Below, piece after piece: positions 27,078 to 35,593 of a DNA stretch of 64,000 bases (the stretch's first letter is position 1; every line of letters starts with the position of its first letter). The position numbers and the translations under genes are program-made. The notes beneath the pieces are model-generated. The model saw nothing but the letters and a program-made list of their open reading frames with translations. It had not been told where the DNA came from and did no database searches. Source of the stretch: Lysobacteraceae bacterium PS02340 (lineage in GTDB: Bacteria > Pseudomonadota > Gammaproteobacteria > Xanthomonadales > Xanthomonadaceae); assembly GCA_029959605.1 (NCBI GenBank), contig JASCOC010000010.1, positions 1-64,000 of the forward strand, in the 5' to 3' direction.

Positions 27078-28364
27078 ATGACCGAAGCTGTTCCCGCACG
27101 TCGCACCCTTCCCGCCTCGGTCCGCGTGCTGCTGGCGTTGCTGGCCGGCGCGGTCGTCGGTCTCTCGCTCGCGGCGTGGAACCCGGACACCGCGCTGCGC
27201 GTCGCCGAGTTCGCGCAACCGGTCGGCAAGCTCTGGCTCAACGCCTTGCAGATGACCGTGGTGCCGCTGGTGGCGGCACTGGTGGTGGTCGGCATCAACG
27301 GCGCGGCCGATGCCGCGGCGTCCGGCCGCAACGCGCGCATGGCGATGGCGACGTTCGCGGTGCTGCTGGCGGTCTGCGGCACCTTCGCCGCGATCGCCGC
27401 CCCGGCGTTGCTGTCGCTGGTGCCGCGCGACGATGCCCTGGTCGGCGCGTTCCGCGCCGCGATCCAGGCGCCCGAAGTCCTGCCGCAGGCGCCGAGCTTC
27501 GGCCTGTGGATCACCAGCGTGATTCCGAGCAACGCGATCGCCGCCGCGGCCGCCAGCGCGATGCTGCCGCTGGTCGTGTTCTCGATGTTCTTCGGCTTCG
27601 CGCTGACCCGGCTCGAACCCGAGCGACGTGGGCGGATGCTCGACCTGGTGCGCACGATCGGCGACGCGATGATCGTCGTCGTGCGCTGGGTGCTGTGGGC
27701 GGCGCCGGTCGGCGTGTTCGCGCTGGTGCTGGCGGTCTGCGCGCACGTCGGCCTCGGCGTGCTGACCGCGCTGGGTTACTACATCGCGCTGCAGTGCGTG
27801 CTGTACGTGGCGATCACGTTGCTGATGTACGGGGTCGCGGTGACCGTCGCCGGCGAACGTCTGCCGCGCTTCGCCGCCGCGCTGCTGCCGGTACAGGCGA
27901 TCGCCGCGAGCACGCAGTCCTCGCTCGCATCGTTGCCGGTGATGATCGACAGCGCGCGCAATCGACTGGGGTACCCGCTGGCGGTGACCTCGCTGGTGCT
28001 GCCGATGGCGGTGTCGCTGTTCCGCATCGCCAGCCCCACGCAGTATCTGAGCGTCGTGGTGTTCATCGCCTGGATGTACGGCGCGGCGCTGGGGCCGGCG
28101 CAGCTCGCGATCGCGGTCGGCCTGAGCATCGTCATCAGCATGGGTTCGGTCGGGCTGCCGGGCCAGGTGAGTTTCATGACCAACAACCTGCCGGTGACGC
28201 AGGCGATGGGCCTGCCGATCGAACCGCTGGGCGTGCTGCTCGCCGTCGACACGCTGCCCGATGCCTTCGCCACCGTCGCTAACACCACCGCCGACGTCAC
28301 CGCGACCGCCGTCGTCGCCCGCCGCAGTGGCACATCGGCTTCATCGGATCTGCCATCGACATGA
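27078..28364 (+). CDS. Dicarboxylate/amino acid:cation symporter (DAACS)
   Basis: The 428-residue inner membrane protein has about eight transmembrane helices and the family features LWLNALQMTVVPLV, a serine-rich re-entrant loop ASTQSSLASLPVM, and SMGSVGLPGQVSF and DTLPDAFATVANTTAD. Relatives take up glutamate, aspartate or C4-dicarboxylates with Na+ or H+. In this cluster it could import glutamate or a dipeptide released in the periplasm, which is inference. ATG 27078 lies 70 bases after the acetyltransferase. Confidence 0.92.
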   Translation: MTEAVPARRTLPASVRVLLALLAGAVVGLSLAAWNPDTALRVAEFAQPVGKLWLNALQMTVVPLVAALVVVGINGAADAAASGRNARMAMATFAVLLAVCGTFAAIAAPALLSLVPRDDALVGAFRAAIQAPEVLPQAPSFGLWITSVIPSNAIAAAAASAMLPLVVFSMFFGFALTRLEPERRGRMLDLVRTIGDAMIVVVRWVLWAAPVGVFALVLAVCAHVGLGVLTALGYYIALQCVLYVAITLLMYGVAVTVAGERLPRFAAALLPVQAIAASTQSSLASLPVMIDSARNRLGYPLAVTSLVLPMAVSLFRIASPTQYLSVVVFIAWMYGAALGPAQLAIAVGLSIVISMGSVGLPGQVSFMTNNLPVTQAMGLPIEPLGVLLAVDTLPDAFATVANTTADVTATAVVARRSGTSASSDLPST

Positions 28365-28717
28365 CCGACACCTGGACCCTGCTGCACAACCCGCGGTGCT
28401 CGAAGTCGCGCGCCGCGCTCGACCTGCTGCAGTCGCGCGGCATCGAAGCGGAGGTCGTGCGCTATCTCGACAAGCCCCTCGATGCCGATGCCCTGCACAC
28501 GCTGCTGCGGCGTCTCGACATCGCACCCCGTGCGCTGCTGCGCACCGGCGAGGATGCGTATCGCGACCTCGGGCTCGCCGATGCGGCGCTCGATGACGAT
28601 GCGATCGTCGAGGCGATGGTCCGGCATCCCGAATTGATCGAAAGGCCGATCCTGGTGCACGGGGAGCGTGCAGTGATCGGCAGACCAACGGAACGGTTGC
28701 TGGCATTGCTGGACTGA
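28361..28717 (+). CDS. arsC: ArsC-family reductase (arsenate reductase, glutaredoxin type)
   Basis: The 118-residue thioredoxin-fold protein opens with LLHNPRCSKSRAALDLL, which carries the single catalytic Cys of glutaredoxin-dependent ArsC, and has ELIERPILVHGERAVIGRP with the conserved anion-binding Arg. It overlaps the symporter stop by four bases. No arsenite pump or regulator is nearby, so a general reductase role is equally possible. Confidence 0.9.
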   Translation: MTDTWTLLHNPRCSKSRAALDLLQSRGIEAEVVRYLDKPLDADALHTLLRRLDIAPRALLRTGEDAYRDLGLADAALDDDAIVEAMVRHPELIERPILVHGERAVIGRPTERLLALLD

Positions 28718-28747
28718 GAGCGACTGTCTCTTACAACTTCAGCTGCC

Positions 28748-28849
28748 GTCGCCCCAGCGGCGTTCAACGGACGAACGTCCGGTCACGCTGGGGCCCATCT
28801 TGGTTTGGAATTGACCGCGAAGATGGATCCCAGCTTGCGCTGGGACGAC
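28748..28849. repeat. Imperfect inverted-repeat element (MITE or REP-like)
   Basis: The right arm AAGATGGATCCCAGCTTGCG plus CTGGGACGAC (28820-28849) is the reverse complement of a left arm in two pieces, GTCGCCCCAGCG (28748-28759) and CGCTGGGGCCCATCTT, split by about 26 bases. The arms resemble the common proteobacterial pattern of a GTCGTCCCAGC/GTCATTCCCGC end motif. A second element of this type is at 58613-58708. Confidence 0.55.
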
Positions 28850-28886
28850 GAACCAATGTGATCGATCGCCTGCGTTGGCGTCGGAC

Positions 28887-30518
28887 TCAGTGCGTGCGCT
28901 TCGCCACGTGCATCGCCGACGCACGCGCCGGCGGCGCAAAGCTGTCGGCGCGCGCGCTCGGCCAGAAGGTCTTGAACACCGCGTGCTCGGGCACGCCGGT
29001 CAGCAATTCGCCAGGCTCGAGGAAGCGGTACAGCGCCGCCAGTGAACGCACTTCGGTCGGCGAGACCCGCCGCAGGATGTGCTCGGGGCCGATCTGCATC
29101 GGATGTTCCAGTCCCGCCGCTCCGATCATGTCGCGCAGCGCCTTGAGCGTGTTCTGGTGGAAGTGGAAGACGCGGTTGGCCTTGTCCGGCACGTCGAGCA
29201 GGCGCCAGCGCGCGGGATCCTGCGTGGCTACGCCCGTGGGGCACTGGTCGGTATGGCAGGTGCGCGACTGGATGCAGCCGAGCGAGAACATGAAACCGCG
29301 GCCCGCGTTGCACCAGTCCGCGCCCATCGCCAGCGTGCGCGCGATGTCGAAGCCACTGGTGATCTTGCCGGCCGCGGCGACGCGGATGCGGTCGCGCAGG
29401 CCGATGCCGACCAGCGTGTTGTGCACCAGCATCAGCGCTTCCTGCAGCGGCAGGCCGACATGGTTGATGAACTCCGACGGCGCTGCGCCGGTGCCGCCCT
29501 CGGCGCCGTCGACGACGATGAAGTCCGGCAGGATGCCGCTGTCGAGCATCGCGCGCGCGATGCCGAACCATTCCCAGGGATGCCCGATCGCGAGCTTGAA
29601 GCCCGCCGGCTTGCCGCCCGACAGCGTGCGCATGCGGTCGACGAATTCCAGCAGGCCGAGCGGCGTGGAGAACGTGGTGTGCGCGGCCGGCGACTCGCAA
29701 TCCTGGCCGACCGGAATGCCACGCGTCTCCGCGATCTCCGGCGTGACCTTGGCGCCGGGCAGCATGCCGCCGTGGCCGGGCTTGGCGCCCTGCGAAAGTT
29801 TCAGCTCGACCATGCGCACTTGCGGCTCGGCCGCGTGGCGCGCGAACAGGTCTTCGTCGAAGCGGCCCTTGGCATCGCGGCAGCCGAAGTAGCCCGAGCC
29901 GATTTCCCAGACCAGATCGCCGCCGTGCTCGCGGTGATACTCCGAGATCGCGCCTTCGCCGGTGTCGTGGAAGAAGTTGCCGCGCTTCGCGCCGAGATTC
30001 AGTGCGCGGATCGCGTTCGCAGACAGGGAACCGAAACTCATCGCCGAGATGTTGAAGATGCTCGCGGTATACGGCTGCGCGCGTTCGTCGCCGACCGGCA
30101 CGCGGAAGTCGTGCGATGCAGCGTGCGCAGGCACCAGCGAATGGTTGATCCATTCGTACTGCGTGCCGTACATCGGCAATTCGCTGCCGAACGGCACCAC
30201 GTCGCTGACGTTCTTCGCCCGCTGGTAGACCAGCGCACGCTGCTGACGCGAGAACGGCACTTCGTCCTGGTCGTCCTCGATGAAGTACTGGCGGATCTCG
30301 GGGCGGAACGCTTCCAGTCCATAGCGGAAGTGCGCGGTCAGCGGATAGCTACGACGCAGCGTCGCGCGCTTCTGCATCAGGTCGACGGTGCCCAGCACAG
30401 ACAGTGCCAGCATCGGCACCGCGGCGAGCGCCCAGCCCACCGACGCATGCAGGGTCGCCATGGCGATCGAGACCAGCGCCATGACGACGCAGAGTGCGAA
30501 TGTGAGATAGCGGCCCAT
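28887..30518 (-). CDS. FMN-binding glutamate synthase family protein
   Basis: The 543-residue protein has one N-terminal transmembrane region (about residues 5-45) and then the FMN and iron-sulfur domains of glutamate synthase: FNISAMSFGSLSANAIRAL, KPGHGGMLPGAKVT, VDGAEGGTGAAPSEF, and the 3Fe-4S segment GCIQSRTCHTDQCPTG. It lacks the glutaminase domain and the C-terminal beta-helix, as in the stand-alone GltB2-like group. Function in vivo is not settled for the group. ATG 30518 has AAGGGAG 6 bases upstream. It is monocistronic. Confidence 0.9.
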   Translation of the reverse strand: MGRYLTFALCVVMALVSIAMATLHASVGWALAAVPMLALSVLGTVDLMQKRATLRRSYPLTAHFRYGLEAFRPEIRQYFIEDDQDEVPFSRQQRALVYQRAKNVSDVVPFGSELPMYGTQYEWINHSLVPAHAASHDFRVPVGDERAQPYTASIFNISAMSFGSLSANAIRALNLGAKRGNFFHDTGEGAISEYHREHGGDLVWEIGSGYFGCRDAKGRFDEDLFARHAAEPQVRMVELKLSQGAKPGHGGMLPGAKVTPEIAETRGIPVGQDCESPAAHTTFSTPLGLLEFVDRMRTLSGGKPAGFKLAIGHPWEWFGIARAMLDSGILPDFIVVDGAEGGTGAAPSEFINHVGLPLQEALMLVHNTLVGIGLRDRIRVAAAGKITSGFDIARTLAMGADWCNAGRGFMFSLGCIQSRTCHTDQCPTGVATQDPARWRLLDVPDKANRVFHFHQNTLKALRDMIGAAGLEHPMQIGPEHILRRVSPTEVRSLAALYRFLEPGELLTGVPEHAVFKTFWPSARADSFAPPARASAMHVAKRTH

Positions 30519-30756
30519 GGGACTCCCTTGCAGAACCGCCGGAGCGTCGCGTCCGGCGCGCCATCCTCCCCGGACGACGGTGAAAACCAGCTGCAGGCCG
30601 GTCGGGCCCGTGCTGCGCGTTGTGCGCATGGTAGGTAGCGAACCGTCATGGGGCCACCCGAAACTGAATGTTCCGTTGCGCACCCGTCCGTTTCACGGGG
30701 GTTTGGCGGGGCGCTGCCTACTGTCGAATCGAACCCCCACCCATGCCCGAACGTCC

Positions 30757-31005
30757 ATGTCGCAACTCGCCTACAACCCGGTGGTCCTCGCGGAGATGAC
30801 GCGGGCCGTGCACGCGGACCGGCCCGACGCGGACTGGCATGAGCTCGAACCGGTGCTGCGGGCGCAGTGGGAGCAGATGCCGCACGCGATCGACTGGGAT
30901 ACCGCACGCGCCGCGGCCGCCGCGCATTTCCGCACGATGCGCGGCCTGCCGGATGCGGCGCCGGTCGTCGGACCATCCGTCGAATCGCGGAGCACGGCCT
31001 CATGA
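30757..31005 (+). CDS. Small conserved hypothetical protein
   Basis: The 82-residue product is mildly acidic and helical (MSQLAYNPVVLAEMTRAVHA, then LEPVLRAQWEQMPHAIDW). I do not recognise a family. It overlaps the following membrane protein gene by four bases (ATGA), which supports both as real. No signal peptide is seen. Confidence 0.6.
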   Translation: MSQLAYNPVVLAEMTRAVHADRPDADWHELEPVLRAQWEQMPHAIDWDTARAAAAAHFRTMRGLPDAAPVVGPSVESRSTAS

Positions 31006-31310
31006 TCTCGCCACGGACGATCTGGCACGTGCTGGTGCTGCCGACCTACATCCTGATCACCGGCGCCGTGTTCGCGCTGGCGTTGCGCAATACCGCTGGC
31101 TCGATCCTCTCGCCGCTCGCCGGGCTTGCCCCCTGGGTGGTCGTGGTCGCAGCAGCGTTGGCGATGCTGTCGATCGTCGGCGCGTTGCTGCGCTGGCGGC
31201 GCAGGCTGTCCGCAGTCCGCCGCGTGCGCGCGGCCCGCGTGCGTCCCGTTGCACCGGAGTGGGAAGACGGCGAGGCAACCGGCGTCGCCCATCACGCAGG
31301 TCCGGGCTGA
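31002..31310 (+). CDS. Small two-helix membrane protein, unknown
   Basis: The 102-residue product has two predicted transmembrane helices (about 8-28, VLVLPTYILITGAVFALAL, and 42-62, WVVVVAAALAMLSIVGALL) and an Arg-rich cytosolic tail. The ATG overlaps the stop of the preceding small gene. It converges on the diguanylate cyclase with 10 bases between stops. Function unknown. Confidence 0.65.
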   Translation: MISPRTIWHVLVLPTYILITGAVFALALRNTAGSILSPLAGLAPWVVVVAAALAMLSIVGALLRWRRRLSAVRRVRAARVRPVAPEWEDGEATGVAHHAGPG

Positions 31311-31320
31311 TCCCGAAGCT

Positions 31321-32295
31321 TCAGAGCGGTTCCGCGATGTGGATCGTGTTGCCGCCCGCGCGCTTGGCCTGATACAGCGATGCATCGGCGCGTGCGAACC
31401 AGTCCTGCCAGTCGCGTTCCGCCGACAGCATCGCACCGCCCACGGCCACGGTGATCCGCCCCCCAGGACCGACCAGTCGCGTCGCCACTGCATCGCGCAC
31501 GCGTTCGGCCGCGCGTGTCAGCGCCTGCTCCGACAGCACCGGCAACAACATCACGAACTCCTCGCCGCCGAAGCGATAGACCGAGTCGCCCTGCCGCAGT
31601 TCCTCACGCAACAGCACGGCGAGATCGATCAGCACCGCGTCGCCGGCCGCGTGCCCGAAGGTGTCGTTGACGGTCTTGAAGCGATCGATGTCGAGCACCA
31701 GCAGGCCCGCGCGACTGCTCTGGCCCGTCGCGATCGCATGCCGCAGATCGGCCTCGAGCATGCCGCGATTGGGAATGCGCGTCAGCGGATCGACGCTCGC
31801 CAGCAGTTCCAGCGAATCGCTGTGCGTACGCAGTCGCCGCGCGAACACCAGCGAGAAGCCGTACACCAGCGACCAGGTCACCAGGGTGCTGATGTGATAC
31901 GGACCGACGTCGCGCCACAACAGCGTCGCCGATGCGATCAGCAGCAGCACAGCGCCGCTCCACGTCGCCACGCGCAGCGGCGCGAGATAGAAGTTGGTCA
32001 TCAGCGCGACGTAGACCCAGCCGCTTGCCGCCGGGCCGAGGGTCAGGCACGCGAGAATCGCGAAGCCGGAATTGAGCACCACCATCCACGCGCCCGCGCG
32101 TTCGGTGCGCCCCTCGCGCCACGCCAGCCGCACGATCGCGAGCATCGTGACGACCACCGCTGCATCCAGCGCCGCGACGCCCCAGTCGCCGCGCGCGAGG
32201 CGCCACACCAGAAAACTGCCGAGCACGACCGCGGTCACCGACCCGAGCAGGGTGATGATGGCCAGTTGGAAATTGTTCCGCAGTCTCGAAATCAT
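31321..32295 (-). CDS. Membrane-bound diguanylate cyclase (GGDEF)
   Basis: The 324-residue protein has about five or six transmembrane helices in residues 10-155, then a GGDEF domain beginning SVDPLTRIPNRGMLEADL. The active-site motif reads GGEEF, preceded by RQGD five residues earlier, the inhibitory c-di-GMP site, so it is probably an active, feedback-controlled cyclase. No known sensor domain is recognised in the membrane part. ATG 32295 was chosen as the first Met before the first helix; the frame runs upstream through tRNA-Leu. Confidence 0.92.
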   Translation of the reverse strand: MISRLRNNFQLAIITLLGSVTAVVLGSFLVWRLARGDWGVAALDAAVVVTMLAIVRLAWREGRTERAGAWMVVLNSGFAILACLTLGPAASGWVYVALMTNFYLAPLRVATWSGAVLLLIASATLLWRDVGPYHISTLVTWSLVYGFSLVFARRLRTHSDSLELLASVDPLTRIPNRGMLEADLRHAIATGQSSRAGLLVLDIDRFKTVNDTFGHAAGDAVLIDLAVLLREELRQGDSVYRFGGEEFVMLLPVLSEQALTRAAERVRDAVATRLVGPGGRITVAVGGAMLSAERDWQDWFARADASLYQAKRAGGNTIHIAEPL

Positions 32296-32475
32296 CGTGG
32301 TGGCGCCCGTCCCGGGGCACGCCGGCGGCGTACCCGTTCCTCCCGCCGACCAGCGCTGCATCCGCTGTGATCGCACCCTGGACCGGCCGCGCGCATGCGC
32401 CCGTGAAGACACGCGTCGATCCGTGGGGGCTGCGAGGGAACTGCGAAGTCGGTCCGCAAACGCAGCGTCCGACGA

Positions 32476-32562
32476 TGGTGCCCGGAGCCGGAATCGAACC
32501 GGCACGACCTTGCGGCCAACGGATTTTAAGTCCGGTGCGTCTACCAGTTTCGCCATCCGGGC
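32476..32562 (-). tRNA. tRNA-Leu (UAA)
   Basis: On the minus strand GCCCGGA pairs with TCCGGGC, followed by A and CCA. The loop CTTAAAA gives anticodon UAA, and a long variable arm is present. Length is 87 bases. It is the last tRNA of the cluster downstream of pgsA. Confidence 0.96.
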
Positions 32563-32631
32563 AGGCGGTCGACAGCGTGCCCCAGCGCGCGGTCGATTGG
32601 AACCACCGCGTCGATCGCGCGGCGCCAGATA

Positions 32632-32661
32632 CGAAAAAGCCCCGCATCTGCAGGGCCTTTC
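32632..32661 (-). terminator. Terminator between tRNA-Gly and tRNA-Leu
   Basis: On the minus strand AAAGGCCCTGCA is followed by an imperfect complement TGCGGGGCTTTTTCG with a T-run. It may be partial, since tRNA-Leu lies further along the same direction. Confidence 0.55.
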
Positions 32662-32665
32662 GAAC

Positions 32666-32741
32666 TGGAGCGGGAAAAGGGGCTCGAACCCTCGACCTCA
32701 ACCTTGGCAAGGTTGCGCTCTACCAACTGAGCTATTCCCGC
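32666..32741 (-). tRNA. tRNA-Gly (GCC), copy 1
   Basis: On the minus strand GCGGGAA pairs with TTCCCGC, the loop TTGCCAA gives GCC, and CCA is encoded. The 76-base gene is identical to the copy at 32938-33013. A TACAAT -10 candidate lies at 32752-32757. Confidence 0.96.
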
Positions 32742-32787
32742 TTGGAACCGAATTGTAACCCGCCTGCGACCCGTGTGGTGCGCCGGC

Positions 32788-32861
32788 TGGAGGCCTGGGT
32801 CGGAATCGAACCGGCGTACACGGATTTGCAATCCGCTGCATAACCACTCTGCCACCAGGCC
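32788..32861 (-). tRNA. tRNA-Cys (GCA)
   Basis: On the minus strand GGCCTGG pairs with CCAGGCC, followed by T and CCA. The anticodon loop TTGCAAA gives GCA. Length is 74 bases. It sits between two identical tRNA-Gly genes. Confidence 0.96.
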
Positions 32862-32896
32862 GGTGACGCCGTGCAGGACTTTGGGTCCTGTCGACA

Positions 32897-32923
32897 AAAC
32901 GAAACCCCGCGTACAACCGGGGC
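32897..32923 (-). terminator. Hairpin between tRNA-Gly copy 2 and tRNA-Cys
   Basis: On the minus strand GCCCCGG, a loop, and CGGGGTTTCGTTTT form a G+C-rich stem with a broken T-run. It may attenuate or mark a processing point in the cluster transcript. Confidence 0.55.
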
Positions 32924-32937
32924 TTCGTCTTCGAAAC

Positions 32938-33013
32938 TGGAGCGGGAAAAGGGGCTCGAACCCTCGACCTCAACCTTGGCAAGGTTGCGCTCTACCAACT
33001 GAGCTATTCCCGC
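32938..33013 (-). tRNA. tRNA-Gly (GCC), copy 2
   Basis: Sequence and anticodon are identical to copy 1 at 32666-32741. It is the first tRNA of the cluster, about 13 bases downstream of the TAGAAT -10 hexamer. Confidence 0.96.
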
Positions 33014-33025
33014 TTGGGAGGCGAA

Positions 33026-33053
33026 ATTCTACCCATCGCCGCCGGGGTGTCAA
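33026..33053 (-). promoter_or_regulatory. Strong sigma-70 promoter of the Gly-Cys-Gly-Leu tRNA cluster
   Basis: On the minus strand TTGACA (33048-33053) and TAGAAT (33026-33031) are 16 bases apart, close to consensus. The -35 overlaps the stop codon of pgsA, so the tRNAs can be transcribed independently of pgsA. Confidence 0.75.
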
Positions 33054-33649
33054 TACTTGTTCTTTTCCGCAGCGCGCATGATCGGCCATGCAGCACGCAG
33101 GTACAGCAGGCCCGACCACAACGTCAGGATCGCCGCGATCGCCAGCAGCCAGTCGCCGATGATGAAAATCTCGCGGCCCAGCCACGGCAGCGGACGCGGC
33201 GGCTGGTCGGGCGTGACCGAGTACAGCAGGCACAGCAGCGCGACCATCTGCGCGATGGTCTTGATCTTGCCGATCGCCGCGACGCGCACCGTCGCACGCT
33301 GGCCGAGCTCGGCCATCCACTCGCGCAGCGCGGACACCGCGATCTCGCGGCCCACGATCACCGCCGCCCAGAACGCCATCCACGGCGTCGGGTGGCCCTG
33401 CACGATCAGGAACAGCGCGACGGCCACCATCAGCTTGTCGGCCACAGGATCGAGGAATGCGCCGAATGCGGAGTACTGGTGGTACTTGCGCGCGATCCAG
33501 CCGTCGAGCCAGTCGGTGATCGACGCGAACGCGAACACCAGCGCGGTGGCGAAGTTGGTCCACTGGAACGGCAAATAGAACACCAGCACCAGCACCGGGA
33601 TCAGCATGATCCGCATCAGCGTGATCCAGGTGGGAATCGTGAATTTCAT
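33050..33649 (-). CDS. pgsA: CDP-diacylglycerol-glycerol-3-phosphate 3-phosphatidyltransferase
   Basis: PgsA makes phosphatidylglycerophosphate at the inner membrane. The 199-residue protein has several transmembrane helices and the CDP-alcohol phosphotransferase signature DG-x2-AR-x8-G-x3-D-x3-D in DGWIARKYHQYSAFGAFLDP followed by VADK. Length fits the family. It follows uvrC by 18 bases and precedes glycine, cysteine and leucine tRNAs, the same order as uvrC-pgsA-glyW-cysT-leuZ in E. coli. Confidence 0.95.
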   Translation of the reverse strand: MKFTIPTWITLMRIMLIPVLVLVFYLPFQWTNFATALVFAFASITDWLDGWIARKYHQYSAFGAFLDPVADKLMVAVALFLIVQGHPTPWMAFWAAVIVGREIAVSALREWMAELGQRATVRVAAIGKIKTIAQMVALLCLLYSVTPDQPPRPLPWLGREIFIIGDWLLAIAAILTLWSGLLYLRAAWPIMRAAEKNKY

Positions 33650-33667
33650 CGGACGCCTGTGGGGGAT

Positions 33668-35593
33668 TCAGTCGTGTCCGGCGCCGGGGCCGGGGTCGAG
33701 CCCGTGTAGGGTCGCATAGATGCGTTGCGCGAGCGCCGCGTTGACACCTTCGACCTGGGCGATCTGCTCGGCGCCGGCGGCCTTGAGCCCGCCCAGACCG
33801 CCGAAATGCTTCAGCAGGCTGGCGCGGCGGCGCGGACCGATGCCCGGAATGTCCTCGAGCCGGCTGGTCGTGCGCGCCTTCTGACGGCGTCCACGATGAC
33901 CGGTGATCGCAAACCGGTGCGCTTCGTCGCGCACCTGCTGCACCAGTTGCAGTCCCGGCGATGCCGCGCCGGGCTTGAGCGCGCGCCCGTCCGGCAGCAG
34001 CAGGGTCTCGTCGCCGGGCTTGCGCGCCTCGCCCTTGGCCACGCCGACCAGACAGATGCCGGTGATGCCGAGCGTGTCGAGCACCGCGCGCGCCTGCGCG
34101 ACCTGTCCGGTGCCGCCGTCGATCAGCAGCACGTCGGGCAGGATGCCGGCGCCTTCCGCGGCCGCAGACACGTCGGTGCCCGCCTCTGCCGCAGCGACCT
34201 CGGCCGCGCGCGCGTCGGCCGCCTTGCGGAAGCGCCGGGTCAGCGCCTGGTGCATCGCCGCGTAATCGTCGCCCGGCTCGATGCCGGCGATGTTGTAGCG
34301 CCGGTACTGGCCACGGACCGGGCCGGCGGCGTCGAACACGACGCACGAGGCCACCGTCGCCTCGCCCATGGTGTGGCTGATGTCGAAACATTCGATGCGC
34401 TGCGCGACCGTCGTCAAGCCGAGCATCTCGCGCAGCGATTCGGCGCGCGCGTTCTGCGCGGCCTGGCTGCTCATCTCGGTCGCCAGCGAAATCTCGGCAT
34501 TGCGGCGCGCGAGATCCACATAGCGCGCACGATCGCCGCGCACGCTGGTCTTGATCTGCACGCGGCGCCCGGTGGATTCGCTGAAGGCTTCTTCGAGCAA
34601 CGCGACGTCCTCGATCGCGCGGTCGAGCACGATCTCGCGCGGCGGTGTCTGCTCGGCGTAATGCTGCGACACGAACGCGGCCAGCACTTCGGCCGGATCG
34701 TCGCTGCCGTTGGTACGCGGATGAAACGCGCGCGTGCCGAGGTTGCGGCCATCGCGGAACGCCAGCAGCAGCACGCAGGCCTGGCTGCCCTGCATCGCGC
34801 AGGCGAGTACGTCGAGTTCGGCAACCTTGCCGTCGACGTACTGGCGCGCCTGCATGCTGCGCATGTTGCCGAGCAGATCGCGCAGGCGCGCGGCGTCTTC
34901 GAAGTCGAGCTTCTCGGCCGCCGCCTCCATGTCGCGCGTGACTTCCTGCGTGAGCTCGTCACTGCGGCCATCGAGGAACAGCGACGCGCGACGCACGGCA
35001 TCGCCATAGTCCTGCGCCGAGATCATGCCGACGCAGGGCGCCGTGCAGCGACCGATCTGATGCTGCAGGCACGGCCGCGAGCGGTTGCGGAACACGCTGT
35101 CCTCGCAGTTGCGCAGCTTGAACAGCTTCTGCATCAGGTTCAGCGTCTCGCGCACCGCGGTCACGCCCGGATACGGACCGAAGTAACGGCCGGGCACGTT
35201 GCGAGGCCCGCGATGCACGGCGATGCGCGGCCAGTCGTCGCTGGTCACCAGCACATACGGATAACTCTTGTCGTCGCGCAGCGAGACGTTGTAGCGCGGC
35301 TTGAGCGACTTGATGAGCTGGTTTTCGAGCAGCAGCGCCTCGGCTTCGCTGCGCGTGACCGTGGTTTCCATGCGCGCGATCTGCGCGATCATCGCCATCG
35401 TCCGCGTGACCTTGGGCGAGGCGTTGAAATAGCTCGCCACGCGCTTGCGCAGGTCCGCGGCCTTGCCGACATACAGCACGGTGTCGTCCGCCGCGTACAT
35501 GCGGTAGACGCCCGGTGCGGTGCTGAGCCCAGCGACGAACGCCTTGCCGTCGAACATCACGCCACCGCTGCTTGCCTTGCGCGCCCCGGTCAT
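33668..35593 (-). CDS. uvrC: Excinuclease ABC subunit C
   Basis: UvrC makes both incisions in nucleotide excision repair. The 641-residue protein has the GIY-YIG nuclease (PGVYRMYAADDTVLYVGKA), a UVR motif (KLDFEDAARLRDLLGNM), the UvrC homology RNase H-like domain (RIECFDISHTMGE, VLLIDGGTGQVAQA) and C-terminal helix-hairpin-helix (LEDIPGIGPRRRASLLKHFG). ATG 35593 overlaps the upstream stop (ATGA); ATG 35557 is the alternative, closer to the family start. The frame extends far upstream only as a shadow of the NHL gene. Confidence 0.95.
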   Translation of the reverse strand: MTGARKASSGGVMFDGKAFVAGLSTAPGVYRMYAADDTVLYVGKAADLRKRVASYFNASPKVTRTMAMIAQIARMETTVTRSEAEALLLENQLIKSLKPRYNVSLRDDKSYPYVLVTSDDWPRIAVHRGPRNVPGRYFGPYPGVTAVRETLNLMQKLFKLRNCEDSVFRNRSRPCLQHQIGRCTAPCVGMISAQDYGDAVRRASLFLDGRSDELTQEVTRDMEAAAEKLDFEDAARLRDLLGNMRSMQARQYVDGKVAELDVLACAMQGSQACVLLLAFRDGRNLGTRAFHPRTNGSDDPAEVLAAFVSQHYAEQTPPREIVLDRAIEDVALLEEAFSESTGRRVQIKTSVRGDRARYVDLARRNAEISLATEMSSQAAQNARAESLREMLGLTTVAQRIECFDISHTMGEATVASCVVFDAAGPVRGQYRRYNIAGIEPGDDYAAMHQALTRRFRKAADARAAEVAAAEAGTDVSAAAEGAGILPDVLLIDGGTGQVAQARAVLDTLGITGICLVGVAKGEARKPGDETLLLPDGRALKPGAASPGLQLVQQVRDEAHRFAITGHRGRRQKARTTSRLEDIPGIGPRRRASLLKHFGGLGGLKAAGAEQIAQVEGVNAALAQRIYATLHGLDPGPGAGHD

